Under the pieces are notes generated by a model that was given only the letters and a program-made list of their open reading frames with translations, had not been told where the DNA came from and did not search any database. DNA of 35,794 nt from Flexilinea sp. (GTDB lineage: Bacteria; Chloroflexota; Anaerolineae; Anaerolineales; Anaerolineaceae). Made by a program: the position numbers and the translations under genes. How positions within the stretch are numbered: position 1 is the first letter of the stretch; each line of letters opens with the position of its first letter. The stretch is from assembly GCA_017432685.1 (NCBI GenBank), contig JAFRIR010000063.1, positions 1-35,794 of the forward strand, written 5' to 3'. Positions 23,795 through 31,948 of this stretch are shown here, piece after piece.

Positions 23795-23840
23795 ATTTCT
23801 TATTTCTTATTTCTTATTTCTGATTTCTGATTTCTCAGAA
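23795..23840. repeat. Heptamer array (TTTCTTA/TTTCTGA class)
   Basis: About six units reach the stop codon of the M29 aminopeptidase; on that gene's strand they read GAAATCA and GAAATAA. Confidence 0.85.
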
Positions 23841-25058
23841 CGCCCAGGTTCCGTTTCGAAACACAGCAACCGACTGTCCGTCCCGGGTGAGGGCGTCAAT
23901 GTTCAGGTCCGCGGTGCCGATCATGAAGTCCACATGGACCATGGAATCGTTCACGCCAAGCGCTCGGCATTCCTCGAGCGTTTTGTTTTCAAAACCCTTG
24001 ATGGTATCGGGAAAGCCGTGACCCAGCGCCAAATGACAGGCGGCATTTTCGTCAAACAGCGTGTTATAAAAAAGCAGTCCACTCTGTTGGATCGGAGAGT
24101 CAAAAGGCACCAATGCACATTCGCCAAGATACGCCGATCCCTCATCAGCCGTGATGATGTTCGTCAACAACTGCTCATTCAGCTCCGCGTGCCATTCCAC
24201 TGCCTTGCCCTCATGGAAGCGGATCCAGAATTTGTCGATCAGCTGTCCTTCCCGGCTCAGCGGCATGGAGGCGACGACTTTGCCTTCTGCCACACCTCTC
24301 ATCGGCGAGATAAAACACTCCTCGGTTGGGATATTCAGGTTGAAAAAGATTCCCTGCAGACTGGTGTCACCGCCGCCTTTGAACTCTGCTTCCGGGATCA
24401 TGCCGACCGTGAAATCAGTCCCGTTGGAAGCGGTATAATGCAGTTTTTCGATCCCGAGACTGTTGAGGTAGGAACAGCGGTCATGCAGGTCCGCGTTATG
24501 CTCTTTCCAGGACTGCACCGGGTCATCCGTCACACGACTGGTGGAAAGGATCGCCTTCCAAAGCTTTTCGACTGCCTGACGTTTTGTCAGTTCCGGAAAG
24601 AGCTTCTTTGCCCACGCAGCCCCGGGTACCGCGGCAATACACCACTGGTATTTGTTTTCCAGTTCATCACGGTAACCTTTGATGAGCGGGTAGCGCATCT
24701 GCTGGGCTTTGAGCATCTTTTCCTGGTCGATTCCCTTCAGTCCTTCCGGATCATCGGATTCCAGGTAGATTCGGCAGGGAACCTTTTCCAAATAGTGTTC
24801 CCATCGTGCTTTCTGGTATCCGGTCAGGGCGCCAAGCGTTTCAAGTGACGCATACTGATATTGAACCTTCTGCATCGGCTGGTAGTCCCAGTCCACCACA
24901 ACACGGCTTGCGCCAAGTTTATAACATTCTTCGACCACCATCTTCACGAATTCCGGCTGGTCCAAACCGGCCGTGATGAATACTTCCTGCCCGGCCTGAA
25001 CATTCACACCGCAAGCTGCGATCAGGTGAGCATATTTGCGCAATACAGTCTTTCTCAT
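23835..25058 (-). CDS. M29-family aminopeptidase (AmpS/PepS type)
   Basis: A 407-residue metallo-aminopeptidase of the usual M29 length. Typical features are the start MRKTVLRKYAHLIAACGVNVQAG, the glutamate segment IPEAEF, the EGSAYLGECALVPFDSPI block, FDENAACHLALGHGFP and the C-terminal SMVHVDFMIG. Together these supply the Glu, His, Tyr and Asp ligands for the dinuclear metal site. It trims N-terminal residues from peptides in the cytoplasm. The start at 25058 follows AGGACA; the 26-residue upstream extension overlaps the preceding gene and is not used. It is the second gene after the FAH-family hydrolase, 29 bases downstream. Confidence 0.92.
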   Translation of the reverse strand: MRKTVLRKYAHLIAACGVNVQAGQEVFITAGLDQPEFVKMVVEECYKLGASRVVVDWDYQPMQKVQYQYASLETLGALTGYQKARWEHYLEKVPCRIYLESDDPEGLKGIDQEKMLKAQQMRYPLIKGYRDELENKYQWCIAAVPGAAWAKKLFPELTKRQAVEKLWKAILSTSRVTDDPVQSWKEHNADLHDRCSYLNSLGIEKLHYTASNGTDFTVGMIPEAEFKGGGDTSLQGIFFNLNIPTEECFISPMRGVAEGKVVASMPLSREGQLIDKFWIRFHEGKAVEWHAELNEQLLTNIITADEGSAYLGECALVPFDSPIQQSGLLFYNTLFDENAACHLALGHGFPDTIKGFENKTLEECRALGVNDSMVHVDFMIGTADLNIDALTRDGQSVAVFRNGTWAF

Positions 25059-25087
25059 TTTGTCCTGTTTTCCCTGATAAATTTGAT

Positions 25088-25969
25088 TTATGACACCACA
25101 TTCCGGAGCACACCGATCTTTTCGATCTCGCAGCACACTTCATCGCCGCTCTTGAGCCAAACGGGCGGATTCATGCCCATGGCTACGCCAGCCGGCGTAC
25201 CGGTAGCGATCACCGTACCCTTCTGCAGCGTCATACCCTGAGAAAGTTCGGCAACAGCCTCTTCGACGGAAGTGATCATGTACTTCGTGTTGCTGTTCTG
25301 CCGCAGTTCTCCGTTCACCGAACAGCGAATTGCAAGATCATGAGCATCACGGATCTCGTCAGCAGTCACAATGCATGGTCCCATCGGCGTATAGCCATCC
25401 AGGCTTTTTCCCAGATACCATTGCTGATGGCGTTTCTGAACATTCCGGCCGCTTACATCGTTGATCACAGTATAACCGAAGATATATTCACCCGCGTTTT
25501 CTTTGCTGACATGGAAGGCGTCCTTCCCGATGATCACCCCCAGCTCCGCCTCATAGTCCAGACTGTCGACAAAGTCATACATCGGGATCAGTCCATCCGG
25601 ATCGTTGGCCCGGCTGACGCGCTTGGAGAAGTAAATGGTTTCAGCCTTCTTGACAAAATCGATCCCGGCAGCAGCCTCTTTCATGTGGTCGAAGTAATTC
25701 ACTCCCAGGCAAACCACATCCTGCTTCGGACGCGGGATCGGGGCCAGGACTTTGTAATCCTTGAGCGCTTTGTCTGCGGCAGCATTTTCATCCGCGTTAA
25801 GTTCAGCCAGCTTTTCCTTCAGCAAACCGCCAAAATCCTCCCAACGGTCGATCAGCTCATTCATGTCTGCCGCATTTACACCCAGTGTCTCCACGGAAAT
25901 CATCTGCCCGTTCGCAGCTTCCACCGCCACCAATTCTTCATTCTCGGAAAGCAAAGTATATAACTTCAT
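25088..25969 (-). CDS. Fumarylacetoacetate hydrolase-family protein
   Basis: A 293-residue FAH-fold enzyme acting on 2-keto acids (C-C hydrolysis, decarboxylation or isomerisation). The metal triad is visible as E140-x-E142 in DYEAELGVIIGK and D171 in VINDVSGRN. K-S-L-D-G-Y-T-P-M-G-P and GTVIATGTPAGV are also family hallmarks. The N-terminal 70 residues form the small domain common in prokaryotic members. The exact substrate cannot be assigned. It leads a likely two-gene operon with the M29 peptidase. AAGGGA lies about nine bases before the ATG. Confidence 0.9.
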   Translation of the reverse strand: MKLYTLLSENEELVAVEAANGQMISVETLGVNAADMNELIDRWEDFGGLLKEKLAELNADENAAADKALKDYKVLAPIPRPKQDVVCLGVNYFDHMKEAAAGIDFVKKAETIYFSKRVSRANDPDGLIPMYDFVDSLDYEAELGVIIGKDAFHVSKENAGEYIFGYTVINDVSGRNVQKRHQQWYLGKSLDGYTPMGPCIVTADEIRDAHDLAIRCSVNGELRQNSNTKYMITSVEEAVAELSQGMTLQKGTVIATGTPAGVAMGMNPPVWLKSGDEVCCEIEKIGVLRNVVS

Positions 25970-26039
25970 AATTTAAATATCCCTTTTATTCTCATGACAG
26001 GTCCTGTCAATGCATCAGCAGCAATTGAAAAAACATCCC

Positions 26040-26135
26040 CACCAACAACTCCCGATCACTGACCACTAAGATCTATTTCTTATTTCTTATTTCTTATGTC
26101 TTATTTCTTATTTCTTATTTCTTATTTAATATCAG
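26040..26135. repeat. Heptamer arrays downstream of GSIII
   Basis: A short CCGATCA-CTGACCA-CTAAGAT stretch (about 26052-26072) shares units with the 18345-18419 repeat. About eight TTTCTTA units then run into the glutamine synthetase stop codon. Confidence 0.85.
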
Positions 26136-28222
26136 TCCACCCCAAACATCAGCTCTTTATATGTCGGCATCGGCCAATAGCCCCGGTCGGTGGTCAGCTC
26201 CAGTTCATCCGTATCCTGCCGAATCAAAGCCATCAGCGGGATCACCTGATCATGAAAATGGAAGGCGATCGTCAGCGCACTCTGATGGGCTTTCGGCGTC
26301 AGCGCATCCTCTAAACGTTCCATGTTCTCAAAAATGCTCTTTTTGAGCTGCTTGAGCCGCCTCAGCGTCTTCATCTGGTAAGAACTGTCATCAAACAGGC
26401 TGAGTTCTTTGTCCCGCAGCACCGATTCCGCAAGGATCTTTTCAAACTGCTGGTTAGCGGGCAGGATATCTTTTTTCAGCATGTCCAGCATTGTCAGCGC
26501 CTCAATGTTCACGGTCTTGGTATATTTTTCCAGATAGATCTCATAGCGGGACCGGCACTCCGACTCGCTCATCACATTGTTCTCAGCAAAGACCCGGATA
26601 TTCTTCGGATCCAGATAGTGAGCAAAGGCTTCCGGTGTGGAGGCATAGTTGCTTAACCCGCGGCGCTTTGCCTCACGGATCCAGGCTGCATCATAACCGT
26701 TGCCGTTGAAAATGATGCGCTTATGATCCCGGAATGTACCCTGAATCAGGTCATGAACGGCACGGTTCAGGTCAACTGCCTGTTCGAGCTGGTTCGCAAA
26801 CAGCTTCAGTTCTTCCGCGACGATCGTGTTCAGGATCGTGTTGGGTGTGGAGATGGAAGCACTGGCGCCGGGCATGCGGAATTCGAACTTGTTTCCGGTG
26901 AAGGCAAACGGAGAAGTCCGGTTGCGGTCTGTGTTGTCTTTCGGAAATGCAGGGATCGTGTGCACACCGATCAGCATCTGGTCCTGCCTGCGATTGACAT
27001 ACTCCGCGTCAGTTTCAATGCTTTCCAAAATTTCTGTCAGCTCATCCCCAAGGAAGATGGAAACGATCGCCGGAGGCGCTTCCGACCCGCCCAGACGATG
27101 ATCATTGCCCGCAGAGGAAATGGAAATGCGGACCAGATCCTGATAATCATCCACCGCTTTGATCACTGCTGAAAGAAAGACCAGAAACTGTGCATTTTCC
27201 CGCGGTGTTTCGCCGGGATCGAAGAGGTTTTGTCCGGTATCGGTCTTGATGGACCAGTTATTATGTTTACCGCTCCCGTTCACCCGGGCAAAAGGCTTTT
27301 CATGCAGCAGGCACTCCAGCCCGTGTTTTTTAGCGGTCTTTTTCATAATTTCCATGGTCAGGTTGTTCTGGTCAACGGAGACGTTCGTCGTCAGGAAGTT
27401 GTTTGCCAGCTCATGCTGGGAAGGAGCAACTTCGTTGTGTTCGGTCTTCGCTTGAATTCCCAGCGCCCATAATTCCTCGTTCAGGTCCTGCATATATTCC
27501 GAGACCCGGGTCTTGATGGAACCGTAATAATGGTCATTCATCTCCTGTCCCTTGGGTGGCTGAGCGCCGAAGAGCGTCCGACCTGTCAGAACCAGGTCTT
27601 CCCGCTGGTCAAAATATTCCTTATCCACCAGGAAATACTCCTGTTCCGCGCCGACCGTGGTCTTGACATGGCTGACGTTTTCGTTGCCGAAAAGCCTGAG
27701 AATACGCATCGCCTGTTCATTCAGCGCTTCCATGGAGCGCAGCAGGGGCGTTTTGTGATCCAGCGCTTCCCCGCTGTAGGAACAAAAGACTGTCGGAATG
27801 CAGAGAATGTTATCTTTGATGAAAGCATAGGAAGTCGGGTCCCATGCCGTGTAACCTCTGGCCTCAAAAGTATCCCGCAGACCGCCTGACGGGAAGGAGG
27901 ACGCGTCCGCTTCTCCCTTGACCAGGTTGTCCGGAGAGAATTCCAGAATGATCTGACCGCCACCGGCAGTGGAGACAAAACTTTCATGTTTTTCTGCGGT
28001 AGCGCCGCTGAGCGGGTGGAACCAATGCGTGAAGTGGGTGGCGCCGTTTTCGATGGCCCAGTCCTTCATGGCGTTGGCAACCTCTTCGGCAATATCCTTG
28101 TTCAGATATTCCCCGTTTTTAATCGTTTTGTTGAGTTCTTTATAGGTTGCTTCGGAAAGTCTCTCCTGCATAACACGGTCATTGAAGACCCGCGTGCCGA
28201 AAGTTTTCATGATGTCTGTCAT
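26132..28222 (-). CDS. glnN: Glutamine synthetase type III
   Basis: A 696-residue ammonia-assimilating enzyme (glutamate + NH3 + ATP to glutamine) of the GSIII/GlnN group, which is much longer than GSI. Diagnostic segments are THFTHWFHPLSGATAEKHESF, GGGQIILEFSPDNLVKGEADASSFPSGG split over 95-125, VGAEQEYFLVD with the Glu ligands, KTEHNEVAPSQHELA, NGSGKHNNWS and SSAGNDHRLGGSEAPPA. The C-terminal GSIII extension carries DALTPKAHQSA. The ATG at 28222 has GAGGAAAA about eight bases upstream; an in-frame TTG at 28264 is less likely. No P-II gene or ammonium transporter is nearby. Confidence 0.96.
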   Translation of the reverse strand: MTDIMKTFGTRVFNDRVMQERLSEATYKELNKTIKNGEYLNKDIAEEVANAMKDWAIENGATHFTHWFHPLSGATAEKHESFVSTAGGGQIILEFSPDNLVKGEADASSFPSGGLRDTFEARGYTAWDPTSYAFIKDNILCIPTVFCSYSGEALDHKTPLLRSMEALNEQAMRILRLFGNENVSHVKTTVGAEQEYFLVDKEYFDQREDLVLTGRTLFGAQPPKGQEMNDHYYGSIKTRVSEYMQDLNEELWALGIQAKTEHNEVAPSQHELANNFLTTNVSVDQNNLTMEIMKKTAKKHGLECLLHEKPFARVNGSGKHNNWSIKTDTGQNLFDPGETPRENAQFLVFLSAVIKAVDDYQDLVRISISSAGNDHRLGGSEAPPAIVSIFLGDELTEILESIETDAEYVNRRQDQMLIGVHTIPAFPKDNTDRNRTSPFAFTGNKFEFRMPGASASISTPNTILNTIVAEELKLFANQLEQAVDLNRAVHDLIQGTFRDHKRIIFNGNGYDAAWIREAKRRGLSNYASTPEAFAHYLDPKNIRVFAENNVMSESECRSRYEIYLEKYTKTVNIEALTMLDMLKKDILPANQQFEKILAESVLRDKELSLFDDSSYQMKTLRRLKQLKKSIFENMERLEDALTPKAHQSALTIAFHFHDQVIPLMALIRQDTDELELTTDRGYWPMPTYKELMFGVD

Positions 28223-28360
28223 AGGCTTTTCCTCATTTCTCCGATGCGGAAATCTTATTATCAATGGGATTATAAATCAGGAAGAGGCTTTTCTCACGCA
28301 GATAGTCTTTTTTCTGTGATAATGAACCCGGAACACACGGGGATAGTCCTGCAGCTGACG

Positions 28361-28441
28361 CAGCGTAAACCCGGCAGTACTGTACGCTGTGCTGCGCTCA
28401 AGTGTCAGGACAGTTCGCCCGTGTCAGGTGTCAAGTGTCTC
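28361..28441. repeat. Hairpin and GTGTCAG heptamers between glnN and the MATE gene
   Basis: CGCAGCGTA pairs with TACGCTGTG (28361-28393, one mismatch). At 28421-28441 three 7-nt units GTGTCAG, GTGTCAA, GTGTCTC follow one another. The spacer must also hold the divergent promoters; a TATAAT for the plus strand is at 28467-28472. Confidence 0.55.
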
Positions 28442-28518
28442 CTGGCGGAGGGTGAAGATAAAGAGGTATAATGAGGCTACAGGTTGAGAAATAAAATGCG
28501 GAAAGGGAAACAGGAAAA

Positions 28519-29868
28519 ATGAGCGGAGAAAACCGGATGACTGAAGGACCGATTGCCGGTGCGATCGTTCGTTTTGCCGTCCCCCTGTTTCTGGGCAACC
28601 TCTTTCAGCAGATGTATAACTCTGTCGACTCGCTCATCGTCGGCAACTTTCTCGGCAACAGCGCTCTGGCCGCAGTCAGCGCCACAGGTACGCTGATTCA
28701 ACTTATGATCGGTTTTTTTCAGGGTGTTTTTATCGGCGCCGGGGTGGTGGTAGCACGTTATTTCGGCGCGAAACTGAACACTCCGATGCGGCAGGCGATC
28801 CATACCACCTTCACGATCGCGCTGGTGTTCGGCATTCTGCTCTCGATCGTTGGTGTTTTGTTCACCCCGACCATTCTCGACTGGATGGGCACACCGGATG
28901 ACATTTTTGAGATGACTGTTTCCTACATCCGGGTCTATCTGGCCGGTGTTTTTTCCATGATCCTTTACAATGCCTGCACCGGTATTCTGCAGGCAGTCGG
29001 TGATTCCAAACATCCGCTCTATTTTCTGATCATTTCCTCTCTGACGAACGTAGCGCTGGACCTTTTGTTCATTGCTGTTTTCGGTTGGGGCGTTTTTTCA
29101 GCAGCGCTGGCTACAGTCCTCGCGCAGCTGCTGAGCGCTGTGTTGTGCGTCAGCCGTCTGCTGAGAGCCAAAGATGAGACCCGGCTGCGCCTGAAATATC
29201 TCGGTTTCGACAGGGATATGGTCCGGCAGATTCTCAACTTCGGTTTGCCCTCCGGCCTTCAGAACTCAATCATCAATTTTGCCAATGTGATAGTACAGTC
29301 CAACGTCAATTCCTTTGGAACCATGGCCGTGGCAGGTCTGGGAGCATACGGGAAGATCGACGGATTTGCCTTTCTGCCGGTGACCAGCTTCAACGCTGCC
29401 ATGACGACCTTCATCGGGCAAAACCTGGGTGCAAAGGAATATGAACGGGCCAGGCGCGGTTCCCGTTTCGGTCTGTCCTGCGCAATCATCATTGCGGAGC
29501 TCATCGGGGGCATTTTGATGCTCTTTGGGCCGACACTGATCGCTGCCTTCACCAATGAACCGGAAGCGATCGCTTATGGTCTGGATAAACTATACGTCAG
29601 TGCGCCATTCTATTTCCTGCTGGCTGCTTCTCATGGTTTTTCAGCAGTGCTGCGCGGAGCAGGAAAAGCCAAAGTTCCGATGCTGGTGATGCTGGGCTGC
29701 TGGTGCGTGTTCCGCGTGACCTTCATCTCCGTGATGGTTCCGCTCACCCATTCTATCAAAGTGCTTTATTGGGTCTATCCCATCACCTGGTCCATGAGCG
29801 CTGTAATTCTTCTGGTCTATTATCTCAGAGCCGACTGGGTTCACGGGCTCGACCTGCAGAAAATATAG
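28519..29868 (+). CDS. MATE-family multidrug/Na+ antiporter
   Basis: A 449-residue membrane exporter with twelve predicted helices in two homologous halves. It has the N-terminal FAVPLFLGNLFQQMYNSVDSLIVG, GTLIQLMIGFFQGVFIGAGV, and the matching second half ILNFGLPSGLQNSIINF and GAYGKIDGFAFLPVTSFNAA, all typical of the NorM/DinF branch common in anaerobes. It exports cationic compounds using a sodium or proton gradient. AGGAAAA precedes the ATG. Confidence 0.93.
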   Translation: MSGENRMTEGPIAGAIVRFAVPLFLGNLFQQMYNSVDSLIVGNFLGNSALAAVSATGTLIQLMIGFFQGVFIGAGVVVARYFGAKLNTPMRQAIHTTFTIALVFGILLSIVGVLFTPTILDWMGTPDDIFEMTVSYIRVYLAGVFSMILYNACTGILQAVGDSKHPLYFLIISSLTNVALDLLFIAVFGWGVFSAALATVLAQLLSAVLCVSRLLRAKDETRLRLKYLGFDRDMVRQILNFGLPSGLQNSIINFANVIVQSNVNSFGTMAVAGLGAYGKIDGFAFLPVTSFNAAMTTFIGQNLGAKEYERARRGSRFGLSCAIIIAELIGGILMLFGPTLIAAFTNEPEAIAYGLDKLYVSAPFYFLLAASHGFSAVLRGAGKAKVPMLVMLGCWCVFRVTFISVMVPLTHSIKVLYWVYPITWSMSAVILLVYYLRADWVHGLDLQKI

Positions 29869-30122
29869 TCCTTTCTTATTTTCGACCTTGCTTACAGATA
29901 TTACAAATTTCTAATATTTCCTCTCTTGACTTTATAGAATATTATTTTATAATACCTTGTAGATTATAGAAATATTATTGTTTTTTAAACACAAAATATT
30001 TTTTTCACTGAATAATAACAGAATAATGTGAATTTTTCATATTTTTTGTATACATTATTGCAATTATTTGATGTACAATTGATATATAATAATACACAAT
30101 TCTTCAAACAAAGGTGATAACG
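29869..30122. other. Very AT-rich spacer before the DinJ-YafQ genes
   Basis: No ORF is supported. A near direct repeat, TATAGAATATTATT (about 29934) and TATAGAAATATTATT (about 29966), is present. A loose inverted pair, TTGTATACAT (30046-30055) and ATGTACAA (30071-30078), flanks an ATTGCAAT palindrome and could be the antitoxin operator. A TATAAT lies at 30085-30090. Confidence 0.4.
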
Positions 30123-30398
30123 ATGGGGAACGCAGTTGCAACTCAAATCCGAATTGATTCTGATATTAAAGAACAGGCCGAATCATTATTCAATGAACTG
30201 GGACTCAATATGTCTTCAGCTGTTAACATCTTCCTTCGTTCCGCGATCCGTGAGAACGGAATACCTTTTCAGCTAAAGCTGGATGAACCAAATGAAACGA
30301 CATTGGCAGCCGTAGAAGAAGGTGATCGGATTGCTTACGATAAAAGTATAAAAGGCTATAACAGTGCGGAAGAAATGCTGAAAGATCTTGGCTTATGA
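30123..30398 (+). CDS. dinJ: RelB/DinJ-family antitoxin
   Basis: A 91-residue ribbon-helix-helix antitoxin. The N-terminal strand and helices (ATQIRIDSDIKEQAESLFNELGLNMSSAVNIFLRSAI) are nearly canonical for RelB/DinJ, followed by the ENGIPFQL segment. It should bind and block the YafQ toxin and repress the operon. An AGGTG site lies six bases before the ATG at 30123; a GTG nine bases upstream overlaps that site. It overlaps the toxin start by four bases. The order is antitoxin then toxin, opposite to the higBA pair at the other end of the window. Confidence 0.9.
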   Translation: MGNAVATQIRIDSDIKEQAESLFNELGLNMSSAVNIFLRSAIRENGIPFQLKLDEPNETTLAAVEEGDRIAYDKSIKGYNSAEEMLKDLGL

Positions 30399-30676
30399 AA
30401 TACATGATCAAACCCACAAGCCAATTCAAAAAAGATCTGAAGCGTGAGGTAAAACAAAAGCAGGATCTGGATGAACTGACTTCAGTGATCAACACCATCG
30501 CTGCCGGAGAAAAACTGGATGATAAGTATTATGACCATCCCCTTACAGGGAACCTGCGCGGCAAACGGGAATGCCATGTCGAGCCGGACTGGCTGCTGAT
30601 CTATGCATTGAAAAAGGACGTATCCGTTTTATCCCTGGACCGTCTCGGCACCCATGCGGAATTGTATGGATCATAA
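30395..30676 (+). CDS. yafQ: YafQ-family mRNA-interferase toxin
   Basis: A 93-residue RelE-superfamily ribonuclease. The conserved C-terminal core DHPLTGNLRGKRECHVEPDWLLIY and the ending RLGTHAELYGS, with the late His that YafQ enzymes use for catalysis, identify it clearly. It cleaves mRNA in the ribosomal A site. It is coupled to the antitoxin by ATGA overlap. It ends 60 bases from the tRNA fragment that marks the element boundary, so the pair is just outside the element as drawn. Confidence 0.92.
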   Translation: MKYMIKPTSQFKKDLKREVKQKQDLDELTSVINTIAAGEKLDDKYYDHPLTGNLRGKRECHVEPDWLLIYALKKDVSVLSLDRLGTHAELYGS

Positions 30677-30735
30677 AGACAATAAATTAAAATTGCATAT
30701 TTATGAGAAATAAGAAGTCTGTTAAATAAAAATAG

Positions 30736-30792
30736 TGGCGGGGGAGGGAGTCGAACCCTCGACAAAGGGCTTATGAGGCCCCTGCTCTCCCT
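30736..30792 (-). other. 3' fragment of elongator tRNA-Met (CAT), probable attL
   Basis: On the minus strand the sequence follows tRNA from the end of the D arm to the discriminator base. It has GGGAGAGCAG, the anticodon arm with loop CTCATAA (anticodon CAT), the T arm GAGGG-TTCGACT-CCCTC, and the acceptor 3' half CCCCGCC-A. The acceptor 5' half and most of the D arm are missing, so this is not a functional gene. A tyrosine integrase gene lies 66 bases away, so this is most likely the duplicated attachment core. Confidence 0.85.
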
Positions 30793-30820
30793 GACATATG
30801 TTCTGATAAAGAGCTATATA

Positions 30821-30859
30821 AAAAAGAGGGTGGCAATATTTATGCCATCCTCTTTTTTT
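30821..30859. terminator. Strong bidirectional terminator
   Basis: A 15-bp stem (AAAAAGAGGGTGGCA with TGCCATCCTCTTTTT, one G-U) around a 7-base loop, with A and T runs on both sides. It overlaps the integrase stop codon and separates the integrase from the attachment site. Confidence 0.9.
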
Positions 30860-31757
30860 ATTTGATGCGGGCATGGATGACGGTTTGGGTTTTGTCATAG
30901 AGCTCATGCAGTTCGTCTTCGCCGAGCGTGCCATAGATATCTCCGGTTACCTGTTCAGAACCATGGCCAAGGATTTCGGCGACGACTTTGAGATTCATCC
31001 CGGCTTTGATCCAGGAGCGTGCGGCTGCGTGGCGCCATTGATGCGGAGAGAATTTTGTTTTGACGTTTGCTTTGGCAGCAAGACGGCGAAAGATTTGATA
31101 GACTCCTGAGTAATTGAGTTTCTCGTGATAGGTATCAGACAGAAAGAAGTGATCGTCCTCGAGCGGATTTTCGCGGATCGAGTTATACATAGCCAATGCC
31201 AGGGCAGTTTCTGTAGTGTAAAAGACGATCCTTTCTTTGTCTCCTTTTTCCCGGACAATGGCTGAGTTGTGAATGATGTCCAGGTTGTCTGTCAGGAGAT
31301 TATATACTCCACCGGCACGGCAGCCGGTATCACGAATGAAAAGCAAGATAGCATAGTCCCGGCAGTTATCGCGGGATACTTCCAGCATTCTTTCCGCATC
31401 CTGAACTTTGATTCCTTTTCGCGGCTGCTTTGGCAGGCGGGGCTTTTCGAGAAAGTCAGCGGGATTCTTCTCTATGATCTGACGCCGATAGAGGAAAGAA
31501 AAAAAGCGCTTCTGAGCTCTGACGTGAGCATGGATCGTATAAGGAGAGACTTTCCCTTTACGTCCATTCGCTTTGGAAGGGCGGTTGAGAGAGGCACGAA
31601 AACTTTCCAATGAGAAAAGTGTGACCTGATCTACCGGCGGATCGTCAAGGAAATCGATCAGGGAAGAAAGACGGTTCTGATACCATTTGACAGTGGTATC
31701 GGCTTTAACGCCAATCATCGACACATAAAATATATTCGCAGCTTCTGACAGTTTCAT
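30858..31757 (-). CDS. int: Tyrosine recombinase/integrase
   Basis: A 299-residue phage-type integrase. The N-terminal SAM-like core-binding domain (about 1-105) includes TTVKWYQNRLSSLIDFL and TIHAHVRAQKRFFSFLYRR. The catalytic domain has the first Arg in DTGCRAGGVYNLL, the HQWRH (H-x-x-R) box, LGHGSEQVTGDIY with the second His, and the nucleophilic Tyr in DIYGTL. The start at 31757 has an AAAGGAG site six bases upstream. The gene points toward the tRNA fragment, as usual for integrases next to their attachment site. Confidence 0.93.
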   Translation of the reverse strand: MKLSEAANIFYVSMIGVKADTTVKWYQNRLSSLIDFLDDPPVDQVTLFSLESFRASLNRPSKANGRKGKVSPYTIHAHVRAQKRFFSFLYRRQIIEKNPADFLEKPRLPKQPRKGIKVQDAERMLEVSRDNCRDYAILLFIRDTGCRAGGVYNLLTDNLDIIHNSAIVREKGDKERIVFYTTETALALAMYNSIRENPLEDDHFFLSDTYHEKLNYSGVYQIFRRLAAKANVKTKFSPHQWRHAAARSWIKAGMNLKVVAEILGHGSEQVTGDIYGTLGEDELHELYDKTQTVIHARIK

Positions 31758-31785
31758 ATTAACTCCTTTGCAAAAGTGCAAAAAA

Positions 31786-31823
31786 AATACAGGCAAACTA
31801 TTCAAAAAAAATTTGTCTGTATT
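31786..31823. promoter_or_regulatory. 12-bp inverted repeat in the int/initiator divergent spacer
   Basis: AATACAGGCAAA (31786-31797) and TTTGTCTGTATT (31812-31823) differ at one position. It sits about 30 bases upstream of the integrase start and could be an operator controlling int. Confidence 0.45.
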
Positions 31824-31870
31824 CCTGCAGTTACTCTCTCTCATACAAAGGCTGCGGGTTTCTATGTGTC

Positions 31871-31920
31871 GTGTGGATGGGGAACTGAACCTCAGTGAGG
31901 ATCTGATTCCCCAACCGCAC
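31871..31920. promoter_or_regulatory. Long imperfect hairpin upstream of the initiator-like gene
   Basis: GTGTGGATGGGGAA pairs with TTCCCCAACCGCAC (two mismatches), with a nested CCTCA/TGAGG pair. It ends about 30 bases before the start codon and may be an operator or an mRNA leader structure. Confidence 0.45.
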
Positions 31921-31948
31921 CTCTATTATACACGAAGATGGAGGAATT

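Noticed and set aside
28330..28400. Possible third copy of the 70-bp element
   Set aside because: Only short scattered matches (GAACACACGG, GATAG, CCTGC) without the shared core AGAGCAGTCTCC.
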